This document shows positions 8,801-15,326 of a DNA stretch of 64,000 bases, piece by piece. Origin of the DNA: Streptomyces acidiscabies (GTDB lineage: Bacteria > Actinomycetota > Actinomycetes > Streptomycetales > Streptomycetaceae); NCBI RefSeq assembly GCF_020010905.1, contig NZ_JAGJBY010000002.1, forward strand, positions 1,674,001-1,738,000, read 5' to 3'. The notes beneath the pieces were generated by a model that was given only the letters and a program-made list of their open reading frames with translations, was not told the origin of the DNA and made no database searches. Both the position numbers and the translations under genes were made by a program. Positions within the stretch are counted from its first letter, which is position 1, and each line of letters starts with the position of its first letter.

Positions 8801-9789
8801 ACCTGCTGACCCACGTGGAAGCCTCCCTGCGCCAGGCGGAAGCCGAACGCGCCGAGGCCGAGGCGGAGAAGGCCACGAGGGAACAGGAGCTGGCGGCGGA
8901 GCGAACCGTAGGCCGGGACCTGAAGTCCGAGCTGGACAAGCTGACCGACTCGGTGCACAGGGGAGAGGTGCTCGGCGCCGAGAAGCGGATGCGGATCGAG
9001 CAGGTCGAGACGAAGGCGCTGGAGGAGCTGGGGGTCGAGCCGGAGGGCCTGGTCACGGAGTACGGCCCGCACCAGCTCGTACCGCCGTCGCCCCCGGCGG
9101 AGGGGGAGGAGCCGCAGGAGGACCCCCAGCCGGTCCCCTTCGTCCGCGTGGAGCAGGAGAAGCGCCTGAGGTCGGCCGAACGGGCGTACCAGCAACTCGG
9201 CAAGGTGAACCCCCTCGCGCTGGAGGAGTTCGCGGCGCTGGAGGAACGCCACAAGTTCCTCAGCGAGCAGCTCGAAGACCTGAAGAAGACGCGCACGGAC
9301 CTCCTCCAGGTGGTGAAGGAGGTGGACGAGCGCGTCGAGCAGGTGTTCAGCGAGGCGTTCCGGGACACGGCGAGGGAGTTCGAGGGGGTCTTCGGGCGGC
9401 TGTTCCCCGGCGGTGAGGGCCGCCTGATCCTGACGGATCCGGACAACATGCTGACGACGGGCGTGGACGTCGAGGCCCGCCCGCCCGGCAAGAAGGTCAA
9501 GCGGCTGTCGCTGCTGTCGGGCGGGGAACGGTCCCTGACGGCCGTAGCGATGCTGGTGTCGATCTTCAAGGCGCGGCCGAGCCCGTTCTACGTGATGGAC
9601 GAGGTGGAGGCGGCGCTCGACGACACGAACCTCCAGCGGCTGATCCGGATCATGCAGGAGTTGCAGGAGTCGTCGCAGCTGATCGTCATCACGCACCAGA
9701 AGCGGACGATGGAGGTCGCGGACGCGCTGTACGGGGTGTCGATGCAGGGGGACGGGGTCTCGAAGGTGATTTCGCAGCGACTGCGGTGA
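5890..9789 (+). CDS. smc: Chromosome partition protein SMC with an in-frame repeat insertion in the hinge
   Basis: This 1299-residue protein is the core ATPase of the SMC-ScpAB condensin, which organises and segregates chromosomes and matters for sporulation septation. The N-terminal head carries Walker A (GPNGSGKS, residues 31-38) and the C-terminal head carries LLSGGERSL and the Walker B region (FYVMDEVEAALDD). Two long coiled coils flank a hinge at about 510-760. Typical Streptomyces SMC is near 1190 residues; the excess is residues 591-704, four tandem units of dispersed-repeat DNA (7660-8001) that keep the frame. The conserved hinge resumes after it (DLLPAIHHLLHN). GTG 5890 matches the usual start VHLKALTLRGF; upstream in-frame ATGs would add an unconserved leader. 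All head motifs are intact, so the gene is likely functional. Confidence 0.95.
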   Translation: MHLKALTLRGFKSFASATTLRFEPGITCVVGPNGSGKSNVVDALTWVMGEHSAKSLRGGKMEDVIFAGTTGRPPLGRAEVSLTIDNSDGALPIEYAEVTITRIMFRGGSSEYQINGDTCRLLDIQDLLSDSGIGREMHVIVGQGQLDSVLHADPMGRRAFIEEAAGVLKHRKRKEKALRKLDAMQVNLSRVQDLTDELRRQLKPLGRQAAVARRAAVIQADLRDARLRLLADDLVRLRAALQTEIADEAALKQRKETAEQDLKKALQREAHLEDEVRRLTPRLQRTQQTWYELSQLAERVRGTISLADARVKSAASAPPEERRGRDPEDLEREAARVREQEAELEAALEAAERALEDTVAHRADLERELAAEERRLKDAARAIADRREGLARLGGQVNAARSRAASAQSEIDRLALARDDAQARAVAAQEEYETLRAEVEGLDADDETLTQAHEAAKRALSEAEATLSAAREAAVAAERQRAATRARHEALSLGLRRKDGTGIVLAAKDRLTGVLGPAAELLTIEPGYEVALATAFGAAADAVAVTGVGSAAEAIRLLRKQDGGRATLLVAGGPEGLRVRSRAEESTSAADESGEATSFRGAGLCPMCGYRRAGATTHDDPAPDERGATTSFRGAGLCLMCGYRRAGATTHDEPAHDERGATTSFRGAGNCAINHDEPALNDETAPTPRGAGNCATSHNEPAPATPPLATDLVRAPSDLLPAIHHLLHNIAVVNTLEDAEHLIRQHPHLTAVTTEGDLLSPHFAHGGSAGAPSLLEVQASVDEAAAELEELAVRCEELAAQQDTAKEHRKESAARVEELADQRRTADREKSAVAQQLGRLAGQSRGATGEAERATAAAARAQDALDKAREEVEILAERLAVAEELPVEEEPDHAVRDRLAADGANARQTEMEARLQARTHEERVKALAGRADSLDRAARAERDARSRAEQRQRRLKYEASVATAVADGARHLLTHVEASLRQAEAERAEAEAEKATREQELAAERTVGRDLKSELDKLTDSVHRGEVLGAEKRMRIEQVETKALEELGVEPEGLVTEYGPHQLVPPSPPAEGEEPQEDPQPVPFVRVEQEKRLRSAERAYQQLGKVNPLALEEFAALEERHKFLSEQLEDLKKTRTDLLQVVKEVDERVEQVFSEAFRDTAREFEGVFGRLFPGGEGRLILTDPDNMLTTGVDVEARPPGKKVKRLSLLSGGERSLTAVAMLVSIFKARPSPFYVMDEVEAALDDTNLQRLIRIMQELQESSQLIVITHQKRTMEVADALYGVSMQGDGVSKVISQRLR
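7660..8001 (+). repeat. Four tandem dispersed-repeat units inside smc (99+99+75+69 bases)
   Basis: Unit 1 is 7660-7758 and unit 2 is 7759-7857, both 99 bases. Unit 3 is 7858-7932 (75 bases) and unit 4 is 7933-8001 (69 bases). Every unit has the core AGGGGCGCGGGG and ends near CACGACGA-CCCGCA (CACAACGAACCCGCA in unit 4). Units 1 and 2 carry an extra middle segment encoding CPMCGYRRAGATTH or CLMCGYRRAGATTH. Units 3 and 4 have the short form GGGGAACTGCGCGA. All lengths are multiples of three and no unit has a stop in the smc frame. A nearly identical copy of the short form lies inverted at 14113-14150. Confidence 0.92.
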
Positions 9790-9876
9790 GTTCAAGACTT
9801 GAACACATCACCGTCCAGGAGTGACTGTCATCTCACATCCCCCCACATTGGACTTCACAACTTGAAGGCATAGGCT
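9790..9876 (+). promoter_or_regulatory. glcP promoter with two CTTGAA palindromes
   Basis: TTGGAC (9848-9853), a 17-base spacer and TAGGCT (9871-9876) make a good vegetative promoter for glcP. GTTCAAGACTTGAAC (9790-9804) is a perfect 7+1+7 palindrome, and an imperfect relative, CTTCACAACTTGAAG (9853-9867), lies between the -35 and -10 boxes. Two related sites about 60 bases apart, one overlapping the promoter, look like repressor operators. The regulator is not known from this window. Confidence 0.7.
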
Positions 9877-9981
9877 CTGGGGCGTTGCTTTTCCCTTCAG
9901 GTGGTGGGCGGCGGCGTGCTGTGCGCCACTGGAGGGGCTGACCGTGGCCGGCAGCGTTGCCGGTGGCCCGAGGAGTTGATC

Positions 9982-11397
9982 GTGACCAGCACAGCGCAGG
10001 CGTCCAAGTCAGGAGCCCAGGCTCATCCCGACCATCTCGGGCACGTCATCTTCATCGCCGCCGCCGCGGCGATGGGCGGGTTCCTGTTCGGGTACGACAG
10101 TTCCGTCATCAACGGCGCCGTCGAGGCGATCCGGGACCGGTACGACATCGGGTCCGCAGCTCTCGCGCAGGTCATCGCGATCGCGCTGATCGGCTGTGCG
10201 ATCGGGGCGGCGACGGCGGGGCGGATCGCCGACCGGATCGGGCGGATCCGGTGCATGCAGATCTCCGCCGTGATGTTCACGGTCAGCGCGGTCGGCTCCG
10301 CGCTGCCGTTCGCGCTCTGGGACCTCGCGCTGTGGCGGGTCGTCGGCGGGTTCGCGATCGGGATGGCGTCCGTCATCGGTCCCGCGTACATCGCCGAGGT
10401 CGCGCCGCCCGCGTACCGGGGGCGGCTCGGGTCCTTCCAGCAGGCCGCGATCGTCATCGGGATCGCGATCTCGCAGCTCGTCAACTGGGGGCTGCTGAAC
10501 GCCGCCGGCGGGGATCAGCGCGGGAAGCTGATGGGGATCGAGGCCTGGCAGGTCATGCTGGGTGTGATGGTCGTACCGGCCGTGCTGTACGGGCTGCTGT
10601 CCTTCGCGATTCCCGAGTCGCCGCGGTTCCTGCTGTCCGTCGGCAAGCGGGAGCGGGCGCGGGAGATCCTCGTGGAGGTCGAGGGCGAGAGCGCCGACCT
10701 CGACGCGCGGGTCGCCGAGATCGAGCACGCGATGAAGAGCGAGCACAAGTCGACGTTCAAGGACCTGCTCGGCGGCGGCTTCTTCTTCAAGCCGATCGTC
10801 TGGATCGGCATCGGGCTCTCCGTCTTCCAGCAGTTCGTCGGCATCAACGTCGCGTTCTACTACTCGTCCACGCTGTGGCAGTCGGTGGGCGTCGACCCGA
10901 CGGACTCGTTCTTCTACTCCTTCACGACGTCGATCATCAACATCGTCGGTACGGTCATCGCGATGATCTTCGTCGACCGGGTGGGCCGCAGGCCGCTCGC
11001 GCTCATCGGCTCCGTCGGCATGGTGATCGGCCTCGCGCTGGAGGCGTGGGCGTTCTCGTACGACCTCGTCGACGGCAAGCTCCCCACGGCGCAGGGCTGG
11101 ACGGCGCTCGTCGCCGCCCACATCTTCGTCCTCTTCTTCGCGCTGTCCTGGGGCGTCGTCGTCTGGGTCTTCCTGGGCGAGATGTTCCCGAACCGCATCC
11201 GAGCAGCGGCCCTCGGCGTCGCCGCCTCCGCGCAGTGGATCGCCAACTGGGCGATCACGGCGAGCTTCCCGTCCCTGGCCGACTGGAACCTCTCCGCGAC
11301 GTACATCATCTACACGGTCTTCGCGGCCCTCTCCATCCCCTTCGTCCTCAGGTTCGTCAAGGAGACAAAGGGCAAGTCCCTGGAGGAAATGGGCTGA
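9982..11397 (+). CDS. glcP: Major facilitator sugar/proton symporter, glucose permease
   Basis: This 471-residue protein has twelve hydrophobic segments and belongs to the sugar porter family of the MFS. It carries the family marks GFLFGYDSSVINGA in TM1, an RIADRIGR loop, PESPRFLL after TM6, QQFVGINVAFYYSS in TM7, DRVGRRPLAL and a C-terminal KETKGKSLEEM. It fits GlcP, the main glucose uptake system of Streptomyces, which lies next to smc in this genus. GTG 9982 has AGGAG six bases upstream; a longer frame from 9901 starts inside the leader. It is a single gene behind its own palindrome-bearing promoter and followed by two hairpins. Confidence 0.93.
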   Translation: MTSTAQASKSGAQAHPDHLGHVIFIAAAAAMGGFLFGYDSSVINGAVEAIRDRYDIGSAALAQVIAIALIGCAIGAATAGRIADRIGRIRCMQISAVMFTVSAVGSALPFALWDLALWRVVGGFAIGMASVIGPAYIAEVAPPAYRGRLGSFQQAAIVIGIAISQLVNWGLLNAAGGDQRGKLMGIEAWQVMLGVMVVPAVLYGLLSFAIPESPRFLLSVGKRERAREILVEVEGESADLDARVAEIEHAMKSEHKSTFKDLLGGGFFFKPIVWIGIGLSVFQQFVGINVAFYYSSTLWQSVGVDPTDSFFYSFTTSIINIVGTVIAMIFVDRVGRRPLALIGSVGMVIGLALEAWAFSYDLVDGKLPTAQGWTALVAAHIFVLFFALSWGVVVWVFLGEMFPNRIRAAALGVAASAQWIANWAITASFPSLADWNLSATYIIYTVFAALSIPFVLRFVKETKGKSLEEMG

Positions 11398-11412
11398 GGC
11401 CCTCCCCGATCC

Positions 11413-11488
11413 CGGGGAGAAGGACCAAGTCCCCGCTGTCCTTCTCCCCGAACACGTCCGCCGCTCCCGGGTTTTTGGGGGCGGCGGA
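11413..11488 (+). terminator. Two tandem terminator hairpins after glcP
   Basis: The first hairpin has a perfect 13-base stem (11413-11425 with 11438-11450). The second has a 12-base stem with one wobble pair (11457-11468 with 11477-11488) and a T-rich loop. They separate glcP from the convergent small gene and could act in both directions. Confidence 0.75.
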
Positions 11489-11521
11489 TTTCGTGTACGA
11501 GGGTGAGGTGACCGCGGGGGT

Positions 11522-11761
11522 TCACCAGATGACGATCCCACCGCCGGTTTCCCGCGCCCGCAGCGAGGCCGCCTCGATGATCCTCAGCCGGAGCTCGATG
11601 CCGGACCGGTGTTCCTCCAGCTCCCGGGGCCGGTCGGTGGTGGTGGCGATCAGATCGAGGTGCTCCCGCAACAGCGCGACCTCACGCAGGAGGTCCGGTA
11701 CGTCGGGGATGCGGAGCTTGCCGGTTGCGTCGCGCACGAATACATCTACGCAGAGGCTCAT
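11522..11761 (-). CDS. Small protein of unknown function
   Basis: This 79-residue frame reads MSLCVDVFVRDATGKLRIPD and continues into a helical, charged stretch (VALLREHLDLIATTTD, ELEEHRSGIELRLRIIEA). It has no motif that I recognise. Composition and codon bias look like a real protein rather than an antisense shadow: it is not Arg/Pro-rich and has balanced charge. It follows the LLM oxidoreductase gene in the same direction with a 31-base gap, so the two could share a transcript. The Shine-Dalgarno sequence is weak. Confidence 0.5.
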   Translation of the reverse strand: MSLCVDVFVRDATGKLRIPDVPDLLREVALLREHLDLIATTTDRPRELEEHRSGIELRLRIIEAASLRARETGGGIVIW

Positions 11762-11792
11762 AGGCCGCCCATTGAATCACCGGCGAGCCCTT

Positions 11793-12764
11793 TCAGGCAC
11801 CGGCTTTCGGCAGCACCTGCTCCGTGAACAACCGCAGGCTTCGCCAGGCCTCCTCGATCGGCATGCCGCCTGCCAAGGGGTGGAGTACGAGGTTGTCGAG
11901 GTTCTGGGTCAGGCATTCCGTCGGGGTGAGGATTCTGTATACGCCCTCCTCTCGGAGTTCGTCGATCGTGGTAGCTGCTGAGCGGACCACCGAGTGGATG
12001 TCCGTCGACTGCCAGGCGGCGTACGTGCGGGCCTCGTGGAGGAAGTGGTGGCCGTGGGTCTGCCAGGTTTTGTCGGGGGTTTCCGAGATGTGGAGGAGGG
12101 GGGTTTCCGCGGGGGGCATCAGGACCCAGCCTTCCGTGCCGTATTCGTTCAGGCGGGCCTTGTAGTACGTCTCCAGGGCTGGGAGGTGGGCGCTGGGGAA
12201 GAACGGGAGGCCCAGGCGGGCCGCTCGGCGGGCGGACGCCTGGGAGGAGCCGCCCACCAGAAGGAGGGGGTGCGGGGATGTCGCCGGGCGCGGGGTCACT
12301 CGTACCCTGCGGCCCCGGTACGTGAAGGGCTCGCCGGTCCACGCCTGGAGGAGGGTTTCCAGGAGCTCGTCCTGGAGACGGCCCCGCCGCTCCCAGGGGA
12401 CGCCCGCCCGGTCGTACTCCTCGCGGCGGTAGCCGATGCCGGTCACCGTCATCAGGCGGCCCGCGCTCAGGAGGTCCAGTACGGCGATGTCCTCCGCCAG
12501 CCGCAGGGGGTCGTGCAGCGGGCCGATCGCCGCGGAGACGGTCACCGCGAGGCGCTTCGTCGCACCCAGCACCGCGCCCGCGAACGTGAACGGCGACGGC
12601 AGCCAGTTGTTCTCGGCGCCGTGGTGCTCCTCCGTCTGGACGGTCGTGACGCCGTGGTCGTCGGCGTACGCGGCCATGCGGAGCGCCGCCTGATAGCGGG
12701 CCGCGAGCTCGGCGGGGGTGGCGTCCGGGGCGGCGAGGTTGAAGCGCAGCACGGAGACGGGCAT
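11793..12764 (-). CDS. LLM-class (luciferase-like, probably F420-dependent) oxidoreductase
   Basis: This 323-residue protein has the luciferase-like monooxygenase fold marks. The N-terminal strand is LRFNLAAPD, then TVQTEEHHG near residue 40, TVSAAIGPLHDPLRLAEDIAVLD, and GRLMTVTGIGYRREE. A later PLLLVGGSSQASARRAARLG segment forms the typical cofactor and phosphate region. Such enzymes use F420 or FMN; the substrate cannot be read from sequence. ATG 12764 was chosen because the first strand begins there and the longer frame adds only a Pro/Ser-rich leader. It is divergent from ftsY with about 120 bases between the start codons. Confidence 0.88.
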   Translation of the reverse strand: MPVSVLRFNLAAPDATPAELAARYQAALRMAAYADDHGVTTVQTEEHHGAENNWLPSPFTFAGAVLGATKRLAVTVSAAIGPLHDPLRLAEDIAVLDLLSAGRLMTVTGIGYRREEYDRAGVPWERRGRLQDELLETLLQAWTGEPFTYRGRRVRVTPRPATSPHPLLLVGGSSQASARRAARLGLPFFPSAHLPALETYYKARLNEYGTEGWVLMPPAETPLLHISETPDKTWQTHGHHFLHEARTYAAWQSTDIHSVVRSAATTIDELREEGVYRILTPTECLTQNLDNLVLHPLAGGMPIEEAWRSLRLFTEQVLPKAGA

Positions 12765-12887
12765 GGCGGGCCCCTTCGTCGGTGGGGGAGGGACCGTAGC
12801 TGACGGCACGTCAGATCTCCAGGGGTTCGCCGGGCCCTGTGCGGCCGACGACCCCCCGATCGAGAGGTCACGCATACTGGACTAGTT

Positions 12888-14066
12888 ATGGAAACCGTCA
12901 TCCTTGTAGTCATCATCGCCGTGGTCCTTCTCGGGGCGATCGGTGGACTCGTGGTCGGGACGCGGCGCAAGAAGTCGCTGCCCGCGCCGCCGCCGTCCAC
13001 CACGCCCGACCTGACCGCGCCACCGGCCGAACCGCACGTCGGTGACGAGGCCGAGACGCCGCGCGACGAAGAGCGGCGAACCATAGAAGAGGTCGACCTG
13101 CCGGTCGTGGCGGAGCCCGAGGCTCCCGCGATCGAGGTCCCCGAGCCCACGGCCGGGCGGCTCGTCCGCCTCCGTACGCGGCTCTCCCGCTCCCAGAACG
13201 CGCTCGGCAAGGGGCTGCTCACGCTGCTGTCGCGCGAGCACCTCGACGACGACACGTGGGAGGAGATCGAGGAGATCCTCCTCACCGCCGATGTCGGGGT
13301 GAAGCCGACGCAGGAACTCGTCGACGGGCTTCGCGCGCGCGTGAAGGTGCTCGGTACGCGGACGCCGGACGAGTTGCGGGGGTTGCTCCGGGAGGAGCTG
13401 CTCAAGCTGGTCGGTACGGATGTGGACCGTGTCGTGAAGACCGAGCCCGAGGGGCGTAAGCCGGGTGTCGTCATGGTCGTCGGGGTCAATGGGACCGGGA
13501 AGACGACCACGACCGGGAAGCTGGCGAGGGTGCTTGTCGCGGATGGGCGGACCGTCGTCCTCGGTGCTGCCGATACGTTTCGTGCCGCCGCCGCCGATCA
13601 GTTGCAGACGTGGGGGGAGCGGGTCGGGGCGTACACCGTGCGGGGGCCTGAGGGTGGGGATCCTGCCTCCATCGCCTTCGACGCGGTGAAGGAGGGCAAG
13701 GAGATGGGCGTCGATGTGGTGCTCATCGATACTGCCGGGCGGTTGCATACCAAGACCGGGCTCATGGATGAGCTGGGGAAGGTCAAGCGGGTTGTCGAGA
13801 AGCAGGCGCCGTTGGATGAGGTGCTGCTTGTGCTGGACGCGACCACTGGGCAGAACGGGCTTGTTCAGGCTCGGGTGTTCGCGGAGGTCGTTGACATCAC
13901 CGGGATCGTGCTCACCAAGCTGGACGGGACTGCCAAGGGTGGGATTGTCGTGGCGGTTCAGCGGGAGCTGGGGGTGCCGGTGAAGTTGATCGGGCTGGGG
14001 GAGGGGGCGGACGATTTGGCGCCGTTTGAGCCGGAGGCGTTCGTTGACGCACTTATCGGGGACTAG
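12888..14066 (+). CDS. ftsY: Signal recognition particle receptor FtsY
   Basis: This 392-residue SRP GTPase docks the SRP-ribosome complex to the membrane. It begins with one membrane segment (about residues 5-24), followed by an acidic/Pro-rich A region and the NG domain. The motifs are G1 GVNGTGKTTT (about 198-207), DTFRAAAADQL, G3 DTAGR (about 280) and G4 TKLDGTAKGG (about 343). An N-terminal transmembrane anchor is the actinobacterial form of FtsY. ATG 12888 is clear. Its partner ffh lies 8 kb downstream on the same strand. Confidence 0.97.
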   Translation: METVILVVIIAVVLLGAIGGLVVGTRRKKSLPAPPPSTTPDLTAPPAEPHVGDEAETPRDEERRTIEEVDLPVVAEPEAPAIEVPEPTAGRLVRLRTRLSRSQNALGKGLLTLLSREHLDDDTWEEIEEILLTADVGVKPTQELVDGLRARVKVLGTRTPDELRGLLREELLKLVGTDVDRVVKTEPEGRKPGVVMVVGVNGTGKTTTTGKLARVLVADGRTVVLGAADTFRAAAADQLQTWGERVGAYTVRGPEGGDPASIAFDAVKEGKEMGVDVVLIDTAGRLHTKTGLMDELGKVKRVVEKQAPLDEVLLVLDATTGQNGLVQARVFAEVVDITGIVLTKLDGTAKGGIVVAVQRELGVPVKLIGLGEGADDLAPFEPEAFVDALIGD

Positions 14067-14089
14067 GGGTGCCTACTGGGGTGCCTGGT

Positions 14090-14152
14090 TCTGTGGGTTG
14101 GCGGCTGCGGGATCGTCGTGGCTTGTCGCGCAGTTCCCCGCGCCCCTAAAGG
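14090..14152 (-). repeat. Dispersed Streptomyces-type repeat downstream of ftsY
   Basis: Read on the minus strand, 14113-14150 gives AGGGGCGCGGGGAACTGCGC, then GACAAGCCACGACGA. This is the same sequence as repeat unit 4 within smc (one difference over about 35 bases). The flank toward ftsY (GTGGGTTGGCGGCTGCGGG) looks like part of the same longer element. It lies between the ftsY stop and a terminator hairpin. Confidence 0.8.
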
Positions 14153-14174
14153 ACGACAGCTTGCCGCTAGTTCA

Positions 14175-14204
14175 AAGTGCCCGTCCCTTCGGGGGCGGGC
14201 ACTT
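14175..14204 (+). terminator. Terminator hairpin between ftsY and the prim-pol gene
   Basis: A 13-base stem with one wobble pair (14175-14187 with 14192-14204) closes a TTCG loop. It lies between two convergent genes and can serve both. Confidence 0.8.
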
Positions 14205-14212
14205 CGGCGTTC

Positions 14213-14866
14213 TTACGCCCTTGATCTGTGTGCCACATACGCCAGCGTTCCCAGCAACAGCCTCGCCGCCGGAGGCTTCGTTGCTGAGTCCAGGTCCGGG
14301 GGGCGTAGCCACGTCACCGGGCCCAGACCTCCCCTGTCCGACGGTGGGGCCGTGATGTATGCGCCCTTGCCCAGGCCCCTCAGGTCCAGGGTTGTCGGGT
14401 CGTCCCAGCCCATGCGGTACAGGAGGTCGGGGAGGGAGGCCGCCGCGCCGGGGGCCACGAAGAAGTGGGCTCGGCCGTCCGGGGTTGCCGTTACCGGGCC
14501 CAGGGGCAGGCCCATGCGCTCCAGGCGGCTCAGGGCTCTGCGGCCCGCCGCCTCCGCCACCTCGATCACGTCGAACGTGTGGCCCACCGGCAGCATCACC
14601 GTCGCGTCGGGGATGTCGGACCACACCGTCGTGGCCTCGTCGAGGGTGGCGCCCGCCGGGAGGTGGGGGGCGAAGTCGAGGGGGTGGGCGCCGGGGGTGC
14701 GGCAGGGGTGGCCGCAGGAGCACGTGCCGGAGACGGTGTGCGCGCCGGGGACGACGTCCCAGCCCCACAGGCCCGTTAACTCGGCGATGGCCGTGCACTC
14801 GGGGGAGCGACCGCGTCTGCGCGCGCCGGAACGGATCTCGCGAATGCCGCCGATCGTGAAGCCCAT
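14213..14866 (-). CDS. Bifunctional DNA primase/polymerase N-terminal (prim-pol) domain protein
   Basis: This 217-residue protein matches small Streptomyces proteins annotated as prim-pol domain. It has an early WGWDVVPGA strand, the Cys motif CSCGHPCRTPGAHPLDF, then VWSDIPDATVMLPVG and a DGRAHFFVAPG segment. Full prim-pol enzymes have two metal-binding acidic residues and a helicase; here only the prim-pol-like half is present and the catalytic acidic pair is not obvious, so activity is doubtful. ATG 14866 has a strong GGAGGGGG upstream; in-frame starts further out (to 14935) lack this. It is divergent from nsdA, with a 460-base gap. Confidence 0.78.
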   Translation of the reverse strand: MGFTIGGIREIRSGARRRGRSPECTAIAELTGLWGWDVVPGAHTVSGTCSCGHPCRTPGAHPLDFAPHLPAGATLDEATTVWSDIPDATVMLPVGHTFDVIEVAEAAGRRALSRLERMGLPLGPVTATPDGRAHFFVAPGAAASLPDLLYRMGWDDPTTLDLRGLGKGAYITAPPSDRGGLGPVTWLRPPDLDSATKPPAARLLLGTLAYVAHRSRA

Positions 14867-15326
14867 GCCCCCTCCAACGGGTCCGACGCACCGGTGGTCA
14901 CGCAAAGGGCGCGTGGCGTGACTCTCCGTACTCATGATCTCCGGAATGCCCTTGGACCGGGGCGGCGCACTGAAGCGCGGGGGTGGTGAACTCGCCCGTG
15001 CGCGCCCCCGAGTGCACCTTTCCGTTCGCTCGGGCCGTCCCGTGTCAAGTCAATCGCGTGCGTGCCACTCTGAGTTCATCCGAAGGGGTGGCGAATGGTG
15101 GCGATTCCCGGAACGCCATGGCCGGACGGGTGATCGTAGGATTACTTTGAGTTTGCGGGGCCTGGGGGTACACGCACCGGTGGGTATGCCGGAGGCAAGC
15201 CGTCCTTCCGTTCGAAGGGTGACAAACGCCGGACGGCAGGGCTATTTACCGGCATTCTGATAGGGCTTGGCGCAGTCGGACCACGCGGTCCGCACTGCAA
15301 GTGGTCTCAGGGATGGGGGCGTTCCA
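14867..15326 (+). other. Intergenic region upstream of nsdA
   Basis: This 460-base region must hold the promoters of the divergent prim-pol and nsdA genes. I see no convincing -35/-10 pair, although ATTACTTTGAG near 15141 and a GATAGGG near 15259 are weak candidates. A short inverted pair GCCGTCC / GGACGGC lies around 15199-15238. No gene, RNA or mobile element was recognised. Confidence 0.4.
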
